Shown here: positions 23,542 to 32,212 of the stretch, piece by piece
Layout: every line of letters begins with the position of its first letter
Position numbering within the stretch: the stretch's first letter is position 1
Source: Mesorhizobium sp. M2D.F.Ca.ET.226.01.1.1
GTDB lineage: Bacteria > Pseudomonadota > Alphaproteobacteria > Rhizobiales > Rhizobiaceae
Length of the DNA: 37,675 nt
Assembly (NCBI RefSeq): GCF_004022705.2
Contig: NZ_RZOY02000026.1
Location: 1-37,675 of the forward strand
Direction of reading: 5' to 3'
Notes under the pieces: model-generated
What the model was told of the DNA's origin: nothing
Seen by the model: the letters and a program-made list of their open reading frames with translations, nothing else
Databases searched by the model: none
Position numbers and translations under genes: made by a program

Positions 23542-24228
23542 ATGTCTTTCATTGATAGGCGCAACGACTCTGTTGCGAGCAAGCAACATATGGAATTGGG
23601 CACTGCATATGGCGCCAGCGTTCGACGCGCGGCACATTGCATGCCAGACAGGCAGGGGACCGCATGTGCATCAAAGCGACGGAGCATGGAATCCGTCACC
23701 GGCATGCTTGATCGCATTGGCTGCGGCTTTCTCGTCCTTAATCGCGAAAAAAGGGTGCTAGAGTGGAACACTGCCGCTCAAAGCACCTTTGAACGACAGG
23801 GCGACGCGGCCGGCACGGCCCCGGAACTTACGGCTGCGCTACGGCGACTCGTCGCGAACGTTCCAACCAACTTCCTGCCAGGTTCGTTGTCATGGGTGGT
23901 GATCCGCAGCACTGACGACCGGCCGGTCGTACTTAACGAGGGCGGGGTCATTACTCCCGACGGAACGAGTATCGTGGCGTTGTTGGATCGGGAAAATCGG
24001 TCCTCGGCCAACCCACAGACATTGCAGAAGATGTTCGGACTGACGAGCGCGGAAACTCAGCTTGCCATGCGATTAGCTCAAGGGGATGCGCCCTTGGAAA
24101 TCGCCCGCAGCTGGCGTCTCAGCCGCACCACGATACGGTCTCAGCTTGCCTCGCTATTTGCCAAGACTGAAACCAAGCGCCAGGGTGAACTGGTCGCGCT
24201 GCTCGGGCGAATTTCCGTGCTGCCGTGA
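23542..24228 (+). CDS. LuxR-family transcriptional regulator
   Basis: A 228-residue regulator with a C-terminal LuxR-type helix-turn-helix (about 170-225): FGLTSAETQLAMRLAQGDAPLEIARSWRLSRTTIRSQLASLFAKTETKRQGELV. The N-terminal part contains a PAS-like stretch (MLDRIGCGFLVLNREKRVLEWNTAA) and no receiver domain or acyl-homoserine-lactone pattern that I can recognise, so the signal is unknown. ATG 23542 is preceded by GGGG-TTAGGG; a GTG at 23476 in frame would start inside the 17-bp repeat array and is less likely. It is followed by a weak terminator and then the UDP-glucuronate 4-epimerase gene. Similar rhizobial orphan regulators control exopolysaccharide and motility genes, but no target can be named. 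Confidence 0.82.
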   Translation: MSFIDRRNDSVASKQHMELGTAYGASVRRAAHCMPDRQGTACASKRRSMESVTGMLDRIGCGFLVLNREKRVLEWNTAAQSTFERQGDAAGTAPELTAALRRLVANVPTNFLPGSLSWVVIRSTDDRPVVLNEGGVITPDGTSIVALLDRENRSSANPQTLQKMFGLTSAETQLAMRLAQGDAPLEIARSWRLSRTTIRSQLASLFAKTETKRQGELVALLGRISVLP

Positions 24229-24231
24229 CAC

Positions 24232-24275
24232 TCGCCTCAATCGCGAGGCAGGGCGCGTTGCCCGAATTTTAGTTT
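24232..24275 (+). terminator. weak terminator after the LuxR-type gene
   Basis: Two small hairpins in series, GCCTC-AATCGC-GAGGC and GGGC-GCGTT-GCCC (24251-24263), followed by GAATTTTAGTTT. The stems are short, but the T-rich tail and position a few bases after the stop favour partial termination. Confidence 0.35.
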
Positions 24276-24456
24276 GGTCTGGCATTGAGTCTGCGCAAAG
24301 CGCAGCCCTGCCCATGCCGACAACCTCGGCGTTGAATTTTCGAAGCAGGGATAATTCGTCATGGTCAGACACCGTTCCAAGGCCAGGGGCATGCGCGACG
24401 CTCAACGTGACAAATCCTGTTGCACAGGAACTGAATCCGATCAAACGAGCCCGGAC

Positions 24457-25533
24457 ATGCGGGTTATGCAGGTGGCGCGGAAAGGTCCGATCGTAGTCAC
24501 CGGCGCTGCTGGATTCATCGGATTTCATGTGGCGTCCCGGCTTATGCGTCACGGTGCGCAGGTAATTGGCGTTGACAATTTCACGCCTTACTACGATCCG
24601 AGGCTTAAGGAAGCGCGTTTTGCGCACCTCTGCGCCGAGCCACGGTTCACGCCGATCCGCATGGATCTGGCGGATAGGTTGTCGGTGCAATCTCTGTTCT
24701 GCGACTTTCAACCGTCGCATGTCGTGCACCTGGCTGCTCAGGCGGGCGTGCGTTATTCCTTTGTCGACCCGCACGCCTATGTTCAGTCCAACATCGTGGC
24801 GTTTCTCAACATCCTGGAGGGTTGCCGGCATTTCGGTATCAAGCATCTGGTCTACGCTTCGTCCAGTTCGGTCTATGGCGCCAACCAGGCGATACCTTTT
24901 TCCGAACACAGCGGCGCTGCCCACCCAATAAGCTTCTATGCCGCCACCAAGCGCTCGAATGAAGCTATGGCGCACTCGTATAGCCATCTATTTGGCTTGC
25001 CGGTGACAGGGTTGCGCTTCTTCACCGTCTACGGACCATGGGGTAGACCCGACATGGCGGTCTACGCGTTCACGCATGCCATCGCCGAAGGACGCACGAT
25101 CGACGTGTCCAACGCTGGCCATGTCTGGCGAGATTTTACCTACATCGACGACATCGTCGAAGGAGTGGTCCGAGTGCTCGGAACGCCACCGTGCGCCGAC
25201 CACAATTGGGACGGCTGCGCTGCCGATCCGGCTACCAGCTCAGCCCCATATCGCCTGTACAACATCGGCAATGATCGGCCCGAAGAGATCAATCGGCTGA
25301 TCGTGATTATCGAGACAGCCCTAGGTCGCAGAGCTCTCAGGAGGGATGTGCCTTTGCCTCCGGGTGACGTTCTTGAGACACGCGCCGATGTTGGCGATCT
25401 TCGCCGCGCCGTAAACTTCGCGCCGGCGACCGCGCTCGAGGATGGCGTAAACCGTTTTGTCGAATGGTATCGGCACTTTCACACAGACGGCGCCAAATCC
25501 GCGGGGGCGCAACAAACGCTTGTCTCCGTGTGA
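24457..25533 (+). CDS. UDP-glucuronate 4-epimerase
   Basis: A 358-residue extended short-chain dehydrogenase that interconverts UDP-glucuronate and UDP-galacturonate. The NAD loop is GAAGFIG (16-22), followed by the group's VDNFTPYYDPRLKEAR, then ASSSSVYG, the catalytic FYAATKRSNE and RFFTVYGPWGRPDMA, all typical of bacterial glucuronate 4-epimerases such as LpsL. The start is uncertain: ATG 24457 and 24466 are close to the fold, and 24391 and 24361 are open upstream; none has a strong ribosome-binding site. It is transcribed alone, between the regulator and a palindromic repeat. Its substrate is the product of the dehydrogenase at the left edge, so the polymer probably contains galacturonic acid. 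Confidence 0.86.
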   Translation: MRVMQVARKGPIVVTGAAGFIGFHVASRLMRHGAQVIGVDNFTPYYDPRLKEARFAHLCAEPRFTPIRMDLADRLSVQSLFCDFQPSHVVHLAAQAGVRYSFVDPHAYVQSNIVAFLNILEGCRHFGIKHLVYASSSSVYGANQAIPFSEHSGAAHPISFYAATKRSNEAMAHSYSHLFGLPVTGLRFFTVYGPWGRPDMAVYAFTHAIAEGRTIDVSNAGHVWRDFTYIDDIVEGVVRVLGTPPCADHNWDGCAADPATSSAPYRLYNIGNDRPEEINRLIVIIETALGRRALRRDVPLPPGDVLETRADVGDLRRAVNFAPATALEDGVNRFVEWYRHFHTDGAKSAGAQQTLVSV

Positions 25534-25581
25534 GCTTGCCAGCGTTGCTGCTCTCTCAGAATCGCGCAGTCTGTTCCTGGC

Positions 25582-25645
25582 GCAATTCGAGGAAAAGTGT
25601 GAGCGGATAGAGCGGTTCGCCGTTCCGTGAAACGGTGAACGCTCT
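25582..25645. repeat. rhizobial palindromic intergenic repeat, shortened copy 2
   Basis: A hybrid version of the repeat at 13856-13958. It keeps GCAATTCGAGGAAAAGTGTGAGCGG from the left half and then jumps straight to the second palindrome (AGAGCGGTTCGCCGTTCC, short loop, AACGGTGAACGCTCT), missing the middle. It lies between the convergent epimerase and flippase genes and may act as a bidirectional terminator hairpin. Confidence 0.7.
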
Positions 25646-25764
25646 GGACTCATCTCGTCCCGACGAAGCGCGCGTCGCTGACCAACACGACAAACAATGC
25701 CGCGTTCTTGCTGATCGATGAGGGTAGTCGGCTGCGTTCCGATCATCACTCCGAAAGTGTCAAG

Positions 25765-27990
25765 TCAGCGCAAGAACCAAGTCCGCTGGGTGCTTTCGAC
25801 CGGGTGGCTGTTAAAGGACGTAATCGCGTAGATCAGTCCGGGCGTGATCTTCAGCCGCTTGCGAATATAGATCGCCATGGCGACGTTCCATACGACGAGG
25901 GCAAGCGCGAGCCCTATCGCTGCGCCCAACGGACCGTAGATCTCTACTCCGATAGCACAGCCGACGACACCAAAAGCTGCCCCGAGAATCATTGTCACAG
26001 CGGCCGCCCATTCGTTTCCGGTCATAGTCAAGAGATTGAGCTGCGGTCCGCACAGGGCCACAAACACGTACCCGAGCATCAGCACCCGCGCGATCGGCGC
26101 GCCAGTTCCGAAATCCTCACCGAACCAGCTTAAAAGCGGCCGAACAATCAAGAGCAACGGGATTGCCATTGCTATTGCGGCACCGGAAGAAAGCAAGGCA
26201 GCACGTGAAAATAGCTCCTGTAAGCCCCTTCGGTCGTTCCTTGCGTAAAGGGTAGCTGCCGTCGGCGAAAACATTGTGGAGACGGCCACCAACGAGAGAC
26301 CGACAAGCAACGCGACATTGAGCCCCAAGGCGAAAATGCCTGCGTCCCGTATGTGGCCTGTCCAGCCGAGCACCATCACCCCCGCTCTGTTGATGAAGAC
26401 GTCAAGACCCGCCATCAACATAATGGGAGGAACCGCCGACCACCAATCCTTCGACGCATCGGCAGGTTCAGCCTGGAGCAAGCCTTGCGGTTTAAATCTT
26501 GCCAATAAGACAAAGACGAATCCGACTGTTACGGCGGAACTCGTCAACACCGCTTGCATGACCAACGGTGCATCCAAAACCCACGAGCCGGACAAGGCTG
26601 CAATACCTAGCAATGTCAGCAGCAGGCCATCACGCACAATGCGTTCTGGCAAGAGGGCAGAAGCGCCGCCCCCGAAAGCACGGATGAGAGCGGCGCCCAA
26701 GGCTGAGGTCGTTACCAACGGAACGGCTGCCATGCCCAGGAGTTGGCTGGTCTCAAGTTCCCGGTTGTGTGAGGACGACGACAGAAAGATATAGGCCGCC
26801 CCTGCCAGGCCGAATAGAGTTGCCACTGCCAACGAGCGTTGAAATGCAAATCTAATTACACCGTGAGCCAGGTCGAGTCGCTCCTGAGCTCTATAGGCAG
26901 ATACGAAACGCAACAACGATACGTTGAAACCAAGAGTTGCGAGGTAGGCGAGCACTGAAGTGGTTGAAAGAACGTAGGAGTAAATACCATAGCTGGTCGA
27001 CCCTACGATACGAGCAATCAGCAATTGCGCCAGGCTGGTTAGACCTGCCCCCGCCACATAGATCATTAGGGCAAAGACAGTAGCATAACCCAGGCTACGA
27101 TTTATCTCTTCTTTCCCAAGAGCTACCGCGTCCGTCTCGACTGAAGGTTTCAGGGTCTTCTGTATTGTTATTGTATCGCCACCGCCATCGAGATAGGCGG
27201 TGTCTACTAACAGCGGTTGCGGTGCGTGAGCAACTTGGTGTCGGTACATGGGAACAACCTGGTCCTGAGCGATCTTGGAGACGATCTTGCGGCCGACGAG
27301 CTCAACGCTTCTCGACAAGGACTGAGCATCGAGAGTGTCGACGGAGATTGTTTTCCTGTCGGTTGCCACAAGGATGTCATTGATATTCTGAAACACTCCG
27401 AACGCACGCATGCTCGCGTCGAAATCCGCCTCAAGAATGCGCTCGGCGGGAGCCGCGTGCGTCATTCGCTCCCGCAATCGCGTCTCGACTGCTGCGCGAG
27501 GCAACACCACTCGCAAGATAAAATCGCTGGAAGGAGCGATTTTCAGCGCTCTTGCAATGGCTATGTTGTCAACACACCCGTGAAAGATGGCCAATGAGGC
27601 AACAGTCTGCACGTACCCCTGGTCGAATATTGTAATCTCTCCGGATTGTCGCGCCTGATCCCATCGATGGGAAAGATTTATGATTTTTTGCCAGATCCGA
27701 GCTCGCCAGATAAATCTTCGCGGTTGAATTGCCTTCAGCATGGAGGATGAGATCGACAGGTATTTAATAAAGTCCGCAGTGTATATAAATAGCTTAGCTG
27801 TCGTAAATATCGCAAAAGTTACCCTGTAAACAAACATGAATATTCCAAGGTCGACGCTTTTTGACCTCCGACCTGAGTTTTGGCTGAATACCACCTTCGT
27901 AGCATAGTCTTGCCTGCGCAGCCAATCGGCGAGCGTCTGGGCGAAGACTTTTTTGCCAGCTCCTGGTGGTCCAAAGAGTTCGATGATCAT
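25765..27990 (-). CDS. P-loop domain fused to a Wzx-type flippase
   Basis: A 741-residue fusion. Residues 1 to about 250 form a P-loop kinase-like domain opening with MIIELFGPPGAGKKVFAQTLADWLRR; the usual Ser/Thr after GK is Lys, so nucleotide binding or catalysis may be changed. A middle segment TIFDQGYVQTVASLA and an arginine-rich TRLRERM lid fit nucleoside or nucleotide-kinase-like folds. From about 298 to the end lie 12 or more hydrophobic segments of the polysaccharide-transporter (MATE-like) flippase family, beginning SLGYATVFALMIYVAGAGLTSLAQLLIARIVG, which carries lipid-linked repeat units across the inner membrane. ATG 27990 starts exactly at the P-loop fold; the frame is open further upstream but that part is not protein-like. 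It is the last gene of the minus operon, 26 bases after the co-polymerase. Confidence 0.85.
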   Translation of the reverse strand: MIIELFGPPGAGKKVFAQTLADWLRRQDYATKVVFSQNSGRRSKSVDLGIFMFVYRVTFAIFTTAKLFIYTADFIKYLSISSSMLKAIQPRRFIWRARIWQKIINLSHRWDQARQSGEITIFDQGYVQTVASLAIFHGCVDNIAIARALKIAPSSDFILRVVLPRAAVETRLRERMTHAAPAERILEADFDASMRAFGVFQNINDILVATDRKTISVDTLDAQSLSRSVELVGRKIVSKIAQDQVVPMYRHQVAHAPQPLLVDTAYLDGGGDTITIQKTLKPSVETDAVALGKEEINRSLGYATVFALMIYVAGAGLTSLAQLLIARIVGSTSYGIYSYVLSTTSVLAYLATLGFNVSLLRFVSAYRAQERLDLAHGVIRFAFQRSLAVATLFGLAGAAYIFLSSSSHNRELETSQLLGMAAVPLVTTSALGAALIRAFGGGASALLPERIVRDGLLLTLLGIAALSGSWVLDAPLVMQAVLTSSAVTVGFVFVLLARFKPQGLLQAEPADASKDWWSAVPPIMLMAGLDVFINRAGVMVLGWTGHIRDAGIFALGLNVALLVGLSLVAVSTMFSPTAATLYARNDRRGLQELFSRAALLSSGAAIAMAIPLLLIVRPLLSWFGEDFGTGAPIARVLMLGYVFVALCGPQLNLLTMTGNEWAAAVTMILGAAFGVVGCAIGVEIYGPLGAAIGLALALVVWNVAMAIYIRKRLKITPGLIYAITSFNSHPVESTQRTWFLR

Positions 27991-28016
27991 TTCTTGTGAC
28001 CGGGGGCTTGAGTGCT

Positions 28017-30230
28017 TTATCGATTTCCAGCCAGCAAAAGATCGCCACTGTCTCCAAAATGATACTTGGCATGCTGCTTGAGATTTACGCCCGTGAGAGC
28101 GATCCCTATCGGAGCGGACCTCGGCCCATCCGGCTGCAGCGACTCCAGAATGCTGCGTGCGACACTGCGCCGTGTCCTGGCCCAACGGACAGCAAACACA
28201 ATGGAATCCGCCCAATTGGTCAGCAGCCGGGATTCCGGACCGTCCAGCCCGGGCGGAGCGTTGAGGATGACAAGATTGTATACGGCGCCCAGCTTGTCAG
28301 CGAAGTATCGCGGCGAATCGACTTCGACCAGCAACTTCAAAAGATCATCCGAAACAATGGGAGCGGCCATGAAATCGATGCCGATACCGGGCATGCCCAC
28401 AACTGCCTCGTCCAACTCGCAGCGGCCCTTCACATAGTCTGCAAACGACCTGTGCGGCTTGGAGGTGCCGAATTCGCGCACAAAGTCATGGGTCAGGTGC
28501 TTGTCGTGCGGGTCAAGATCAATGAACAGGACCTTGCCGCACAGGCGCGTGGCCGAGAGCGCCAGGCTCCATGCGAGCTCTGTTTTTCCGTCGCCTTTGT
28601 CGCTGGAGGTGATGAGCACTATTTGCGAGGATCGTCCAGGCGCCGGTTCGGGTGCCACATTGATCAACAGGGACAATGCAGAGCGGCCATAGACGGAATT
28701 TTTCTGGCCGAGAGTGAGGATCTGCAGCCGCTTGGCGCTGGCTCCTGATATCTTGGGCAACAGCCCAACCGAAGGGAAGCCGAGCGCTGCTTCTGTTTCA
28801 GCCTCACCGCGCATTGTGCGGTTCATGCGGCTCTGCAAGAGAATCAAGACGCCGCCAACGAGACCGAATACGACCATACCCGGCGGGATAAGGAAGATCG
28901 GCGAAAGGCTCTTCGGGTTGGTCGGCGGCCATGCTGCCGAAACTATCGAAACTCCCGCAGACGGAACCGCGACGCGGTTCGTCAAATCCTGCTGTCTGTT
29001 CAGGAGATCATTATACCGCTGCGTCAATATGCTGACCGCCGGCTCCAATGCACGAAGCCCGGAAAGCCGGCCTGCTGTATCCGCTACGACCGCGTCAAGC
29101 ACCTTCTTGCGCGCCTCCAGAGTGGAAATTTGCGCGCGATAGATGTTGGCTTCCGACCTGATGCGCTCAAGGCCCTGTTCGATTTCGCGCTTGACGGCAA
29201 CATTCAGATCCGCGTTTGCGGAATCGCCGCCCTGCCGGGCTATCAGGTCGCTTAGCGTCGGTGATCCGATTATGCCCGCAAGCGTAGCGTTCGTAGCACC
29301 GGACCGCTGCAATTCTTGAATCTGCTGAACACGGGCCTCGGCCGAGGAGAGGTCTGCGCGAGACATTGATAGCTGCTGACTCAGGTCGGCTGTTTCGCGG
29401 ACTGCATTGTCAACAGCGCCCGGGTCGACGGTTCCGTGACTTAGCCGGTACTTTTCAAGCCGGTCGGCCGCCTGTGCGAGATCGGACTGCACGCCAGGCA
29501 GCGCAGCGACGACGGATTCGAGCTCCAACTTATCGGAGGCCTGCGCGGTCCGCGTGAGATCTTGGACATACACTTGCGCGAATGTGTTGGCCACGAATGC
29601 CGCTCGAGCAGGATCTGGATCGGTAAAGCCAATGGTGATGACCCGCGACCGCAGTTCCTGTCCGACCCTGACGTAGCGACTCAGCGCCTTTAGCCTCGCA
29701 GCCTCTCTGGCCTCTGGGCTAACGTCAGTGTGATCCGGCCAAATCCCGGCCAGCAGTGCACTTGCAAATGATTTCGATTTGGTCGGGGAAACGAAGCTTT
29801 GCGCCGCGGAACCCTGGGTGTTGGCCTGCCCACCGGGCGTTGGTTTATAAATGACCTCGACCACCCGACGCATGTGAGCTTGTGAGGTCAGCATCGTCAG
29901 ATGATTGTCAATGCTGGTATCAAGCATATCCTGACCGCCGACCGATTGAGGCGTGCTTCTGGTCGGGCTGTCGACGATGATCTGCGTGGTGGCCTCATAC
30001 AGCGCCGGCCGGGCGAAGCCGGCTAGCCCGGCAACGGCACCGCCCAAAACGATCATTGCGAGCAAGAACCATTTGCGGGTCGTCAAGGCAATCAACAATT
30101 GGCCCAGCTGCGTTTGGGCTTCTGCGACGTCACGTAACGGACGCCGCATGCGCGGATTGGGCTCGCGCACTTCGGCGCGCATCTCTGCGACGCGTGGCAG
30201 CTTTGCTCGCCCGGCTATCGAACCTTCCAT
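28017..30230 (-). CDS. polysaccharide co-polymerase, GumC/ExoP-like, with BY-kinase domain
   Basis: A 737-residue inner-membrane chain-length regulator. Two membrane helices (about 53-73 and 465-485) flank a periplasmic Wzz-type domain with a long coiled coil (about 210-400). The cytoplasmic C-terminal domain resembles bacterial tyrosine kinases: Walker A SSDKGDGKTELAW (about 540-552), Walker A-prime VLFIDLDPHD, and LVILNAPPG where the family usually has I-D-T-P-P, so the Walker B Asp is Asn. The usual tyrosine cluster is missing; only one Tyr is near the end. It may bind nucleotide and control assembly without efficient autophosphorylation. The ATG at 30230 has GGGAG ahead and follows the amidotransferase stop by one base. 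It works with the Wzy-like polymerase and ExoF-like export protein. Confidence 0.9.
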   Translation of the reverse strand: MEGSIAGRAKLPRVAEMRAEVREPNPRMRRPLRDVAEAQTQLGQLLIALTTRKWFLLAMIVLGGAVAGLAGFARPALYEATTQIIVDSPTRSTPQSVGGQDMLDTSIDNHLTMLTSQAHMRRVVEVIYKPTPGGQANTQGSAAQSFVSPTKSKSFASALLAGIWPDHTDVSPEAREAARLKALSRYVRVGQELRSRVITIGFTDPDPARAAFVANTFAQVYVQDLTRTAQASDKLELESVVAALPGVQSDLAQAADRLEKYRLSHGTVDPGAVDNAVRETADLSQQLSMSRADLSSAEARVQQIQELQRSGATNATLAGIIGSPTLSDLIARQGGDSANADLNVAVKREIEQGLERIRSEANIYRAQISTLEARKKVLDAVVADTAGRLSGLRALEPAVSILTQRYNDLLNRQQDLTNRVAVPSAGVSIVSAAWPPTNPKSLSPIFLIPPGMVVFGLVGGVLILLQSRMNRTMRGEAETEAALGFPSVGLLPKISGASAKRLQILTLGQKNSVYGRSALSLLINVAPEPAPGRSSQIVLITSSDKGDGKTELAWSLALSATRLCGKVLFIDLDPHDKHLTHDFVREFGTSKPHRSFADYVKGRCELDEAVVGMPGIGIDFMAAPIVSDDLLKLLVEVDSPRYFADKLGAVYNLVILNAPPGLDGPESRLLTNWADSIVFAVRWARTRRSVARSILESLQPDGPRSAPIGIALTGVNLKQHAKYHFGDSGDLLLAGNR

Positions 30231-30231
30231 C

Positions 30232-32211
30232 TTAAACTCCCGTCATTTCAAGCATGCGCGTCGGTCTCGCCGGCACCGGAAGCCGGTCGGCGTCGGCGCG
30301 CCATGCCAGGAACATCAATGTTGCCCAAAGATCACGGGAATGATCCCGCTTTCCCTTGACATGATCGCACCAGCGCGTCTGGACCTTGTCGAGGTCCAAA
30401 AGCCCATCTCCGCAGTGGCGCATGTCGGCGAACAGGTCACTCGCCCATCCACGCAGCGGCCCTTTCAACCAGACCGCGATGGGAACATCGAAGCCCTGCT
30501 TGGGCCTATTGATCAGCCGCCGGGGAACGTAGCGATGCAATAACTGCCGAAGAAGCCATTTACCTCGTCCATGGCGGACCATTGCTTTCGGTGGCAGCCG
30601 CCAGGCGAATTCAACAACGCGATGGTCAAGCAGCGGGCATCGGCCTTCCAGCCCATTCGCCATGCTGGCTCGGTCCAGCTTCACCAGAATGTCCCCGGGC
30701 AAATATCCTGCCATATCGTTGTAGAGAAGCCGGGACAGCAAATCCTCGAGTTGCGGAGCTCGGAGAGTTGATGTCTGGCGACTTGTCGTGGATGACCCTG
30801 TCAGGCGCTGGTACAGCTCCTCCTGATCCGAAGCGGCGAGCAATTGAGCCAATCGCTCCAGCCGGTCGCTGCGCAATGCATGGCCGAAGAGCGCTGAAAG
30901 TGGCAGCCTGCCGAAAAAACCGTGGCGGGTGGCGCGCGCCATAAGTCCAATGCTTGTTGCAAGCGATCCACGCAGTGGCGGAGGCAAACGATGCCGCAGA
31001 TTTGCTTGCACCGCCATCAGATGGCGTGTGTAGCCGGCGAAACACTCATCGCCTCCGTCGCCGGTCAGCGCCACCATAACGTGCTGGCGCGCAAGCCGCG
31101 CCACCAGCAGGGTGGGGATTTGCGATTCATCGGCGAACGGCTCGTCCCAGGTACTGGGCAATTCCGGAATGACATCGCGCGCGGAAGCAGGGGAAAGGTG
31201 CAGTTCTGTATGATCGGTGCCTATGTGCTGAGCGACCGCCGCAGCATGAGGAGCTTCATCGAATCCCTGCTCCCCGAAGGCGACTGTGAAAGTGCGTATG
31301 GCCTTTTCGGATTGGACCTGCATTAGCGCAGCAACAGTCGAACTGTCTATGCCGCCCGACAGGAAGGCGCCGAGCGGCACATCTGCGCCCATGCGCTCTC
31401 GAACAGAGAGACGAAGCAATCGATCGAGTTCATTCGTCAACTCTTGGTCGCTGCCGACGATCGGATCTTGCCGGCCTTTCGTGGCGACGTCGGCCAATGA
31501 CCACCAGAACCGCACTTTGTTGCGAACGCTTCCGGTACGGCGAGCTTTTGCGAAATCCGCGGCCGTCAAAGACAGAGCCGATCCTGGAGGCAATTTGAAA
31601 ACGCCGCGCCAGATACAACTGTCATCCGGCACCCATCCCGTTGAGAGCATGGCTCTAGCGGCACCGAGATCGAGTTCCGGGTGGAAATCCGGGAAGCACC
31701 TAATGGCCTTGAGTTCGGAGCCAAAAACCAGGGCATGCCGCGTCGGGGCGACGTAGATCGGCTTTTCTCCCATCCGATCGCGGGCGAGATGAAGCGTTCT
31801 CGTTTTTGCGTCCCACAGTCCGAACGCAAACATGCCGACAAAGCGCGTAAGCGCAACTTCGAGCCCCCAGTGCTCCACAGCGCCAAGTACGACTTCTGTA
31901 TCGCAGGTACCGCGAAAAGTGCGGCCAGCGCTCTCAAGCTCTCGTCGCAAGTCCCGAAAATTGTATATCTCGCCGTTGAAGGTGATGATGTACCGGCCGC
32001 TTTCCGAGCGCATGGGCTGGCTGCCGGTTTCCGACAGATCCACGATTGCCAATCGGCTGTGGCCGAAAGCGACACCAGCCTCCACATCTTTCCAGAAGCT
32101 TTCGCCGTCAGGCCCTCTGTGACGAAGGGCCGTTGTCATCCGTGCGATGGCTTTGAGTGGCCCTGTACTGGGCGCGTCCGGCGCAAGAAAGATCCCTGCG
32201 ATTCCGCACAT
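30232..32211 (-). CDS. AsnB-type amidotransferase of the EPS operon
   Basis: A 659-residue glutamine-hydrolysing amidotransferase of the asparagine synthase family. Cys2 in MCGIAGIF is the glutaminase nucleophile, with SRLAIVDLS, FNGEIYNFRDL and CDTEV completing that domain; the synthetase domain has SGGIDSS (around residue 270) and VALTGDGGDECFAGYTRH. The ATG at 32211 has GAGGGG ahead. Homologues in O-antigen and exopolysaccharide loci amidate uronic acids or are otherwise linked to sugar modification, and the window has genes for glucuronate and galacturonate supply, so uronamide formation is plausible. It belongs to a different subgroup from the AsnB at 5776-7794: GDGGDECFAGY here against GEGADEMFAGY there. 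One base separates it from both neighbours, so it is co-translated. Confidence 0.87.
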   Translation of the reverse strand: MCGIAGIFLAPDAPSTGPLKAIARMTTALRHRGPDGESFWKDVEAGVAFGHSRLAIVDLSETGSQPMRSESGRYIITFNGEIYNFRDLRRELESAGRTFRGTCDTEVVLGAVEHWGLEVALTRFVGMFAFGLWDAKTRTLHLARDRMGEKPIYVAPTRHALVFGSELKAIRCFPDFHPELDLGAARAMLSTGWVPDDSCIWRGVFKLPPGSALSLTAADFAKARRTGSVRNKVRFWWSLADVATKGRQDPIVGSDQELTNELDRLLRLSVRERMGADVPLGAFLSGGIDSSTVAALMQVQSEKAIRTFTVAFGEQGFDEAPHAAAVAQHIGTDHTELHLSPASARDVIPELPSTWDEPFADESQIPTLLVARLARQHVMVALTGDGGDECFAGYTRHLMAVQANLRHRLPPPLRGSLATSIGLMARATRHGFFGRLPLSALFGHALRSDRLERLAQLLAASDQEELYQRLTGSSTTSRQTSTLRAPQLEDLLSRLLYNDMAGYLPGDILVKLDRASMANGLEGRCPLLDHRVVEFAWRLPPKAMVRHGRGKWLLRQLLHRYVPRRLINRPKQGFDVPIAVWLKGPLRGWASDLFADMRHCGDGLLDLDKVQTRWCDHVKGKRDHSRDLWATLMFLAWRADADRLPVPARPTRMLEMTGV

Positions 32212-32212
32212 A

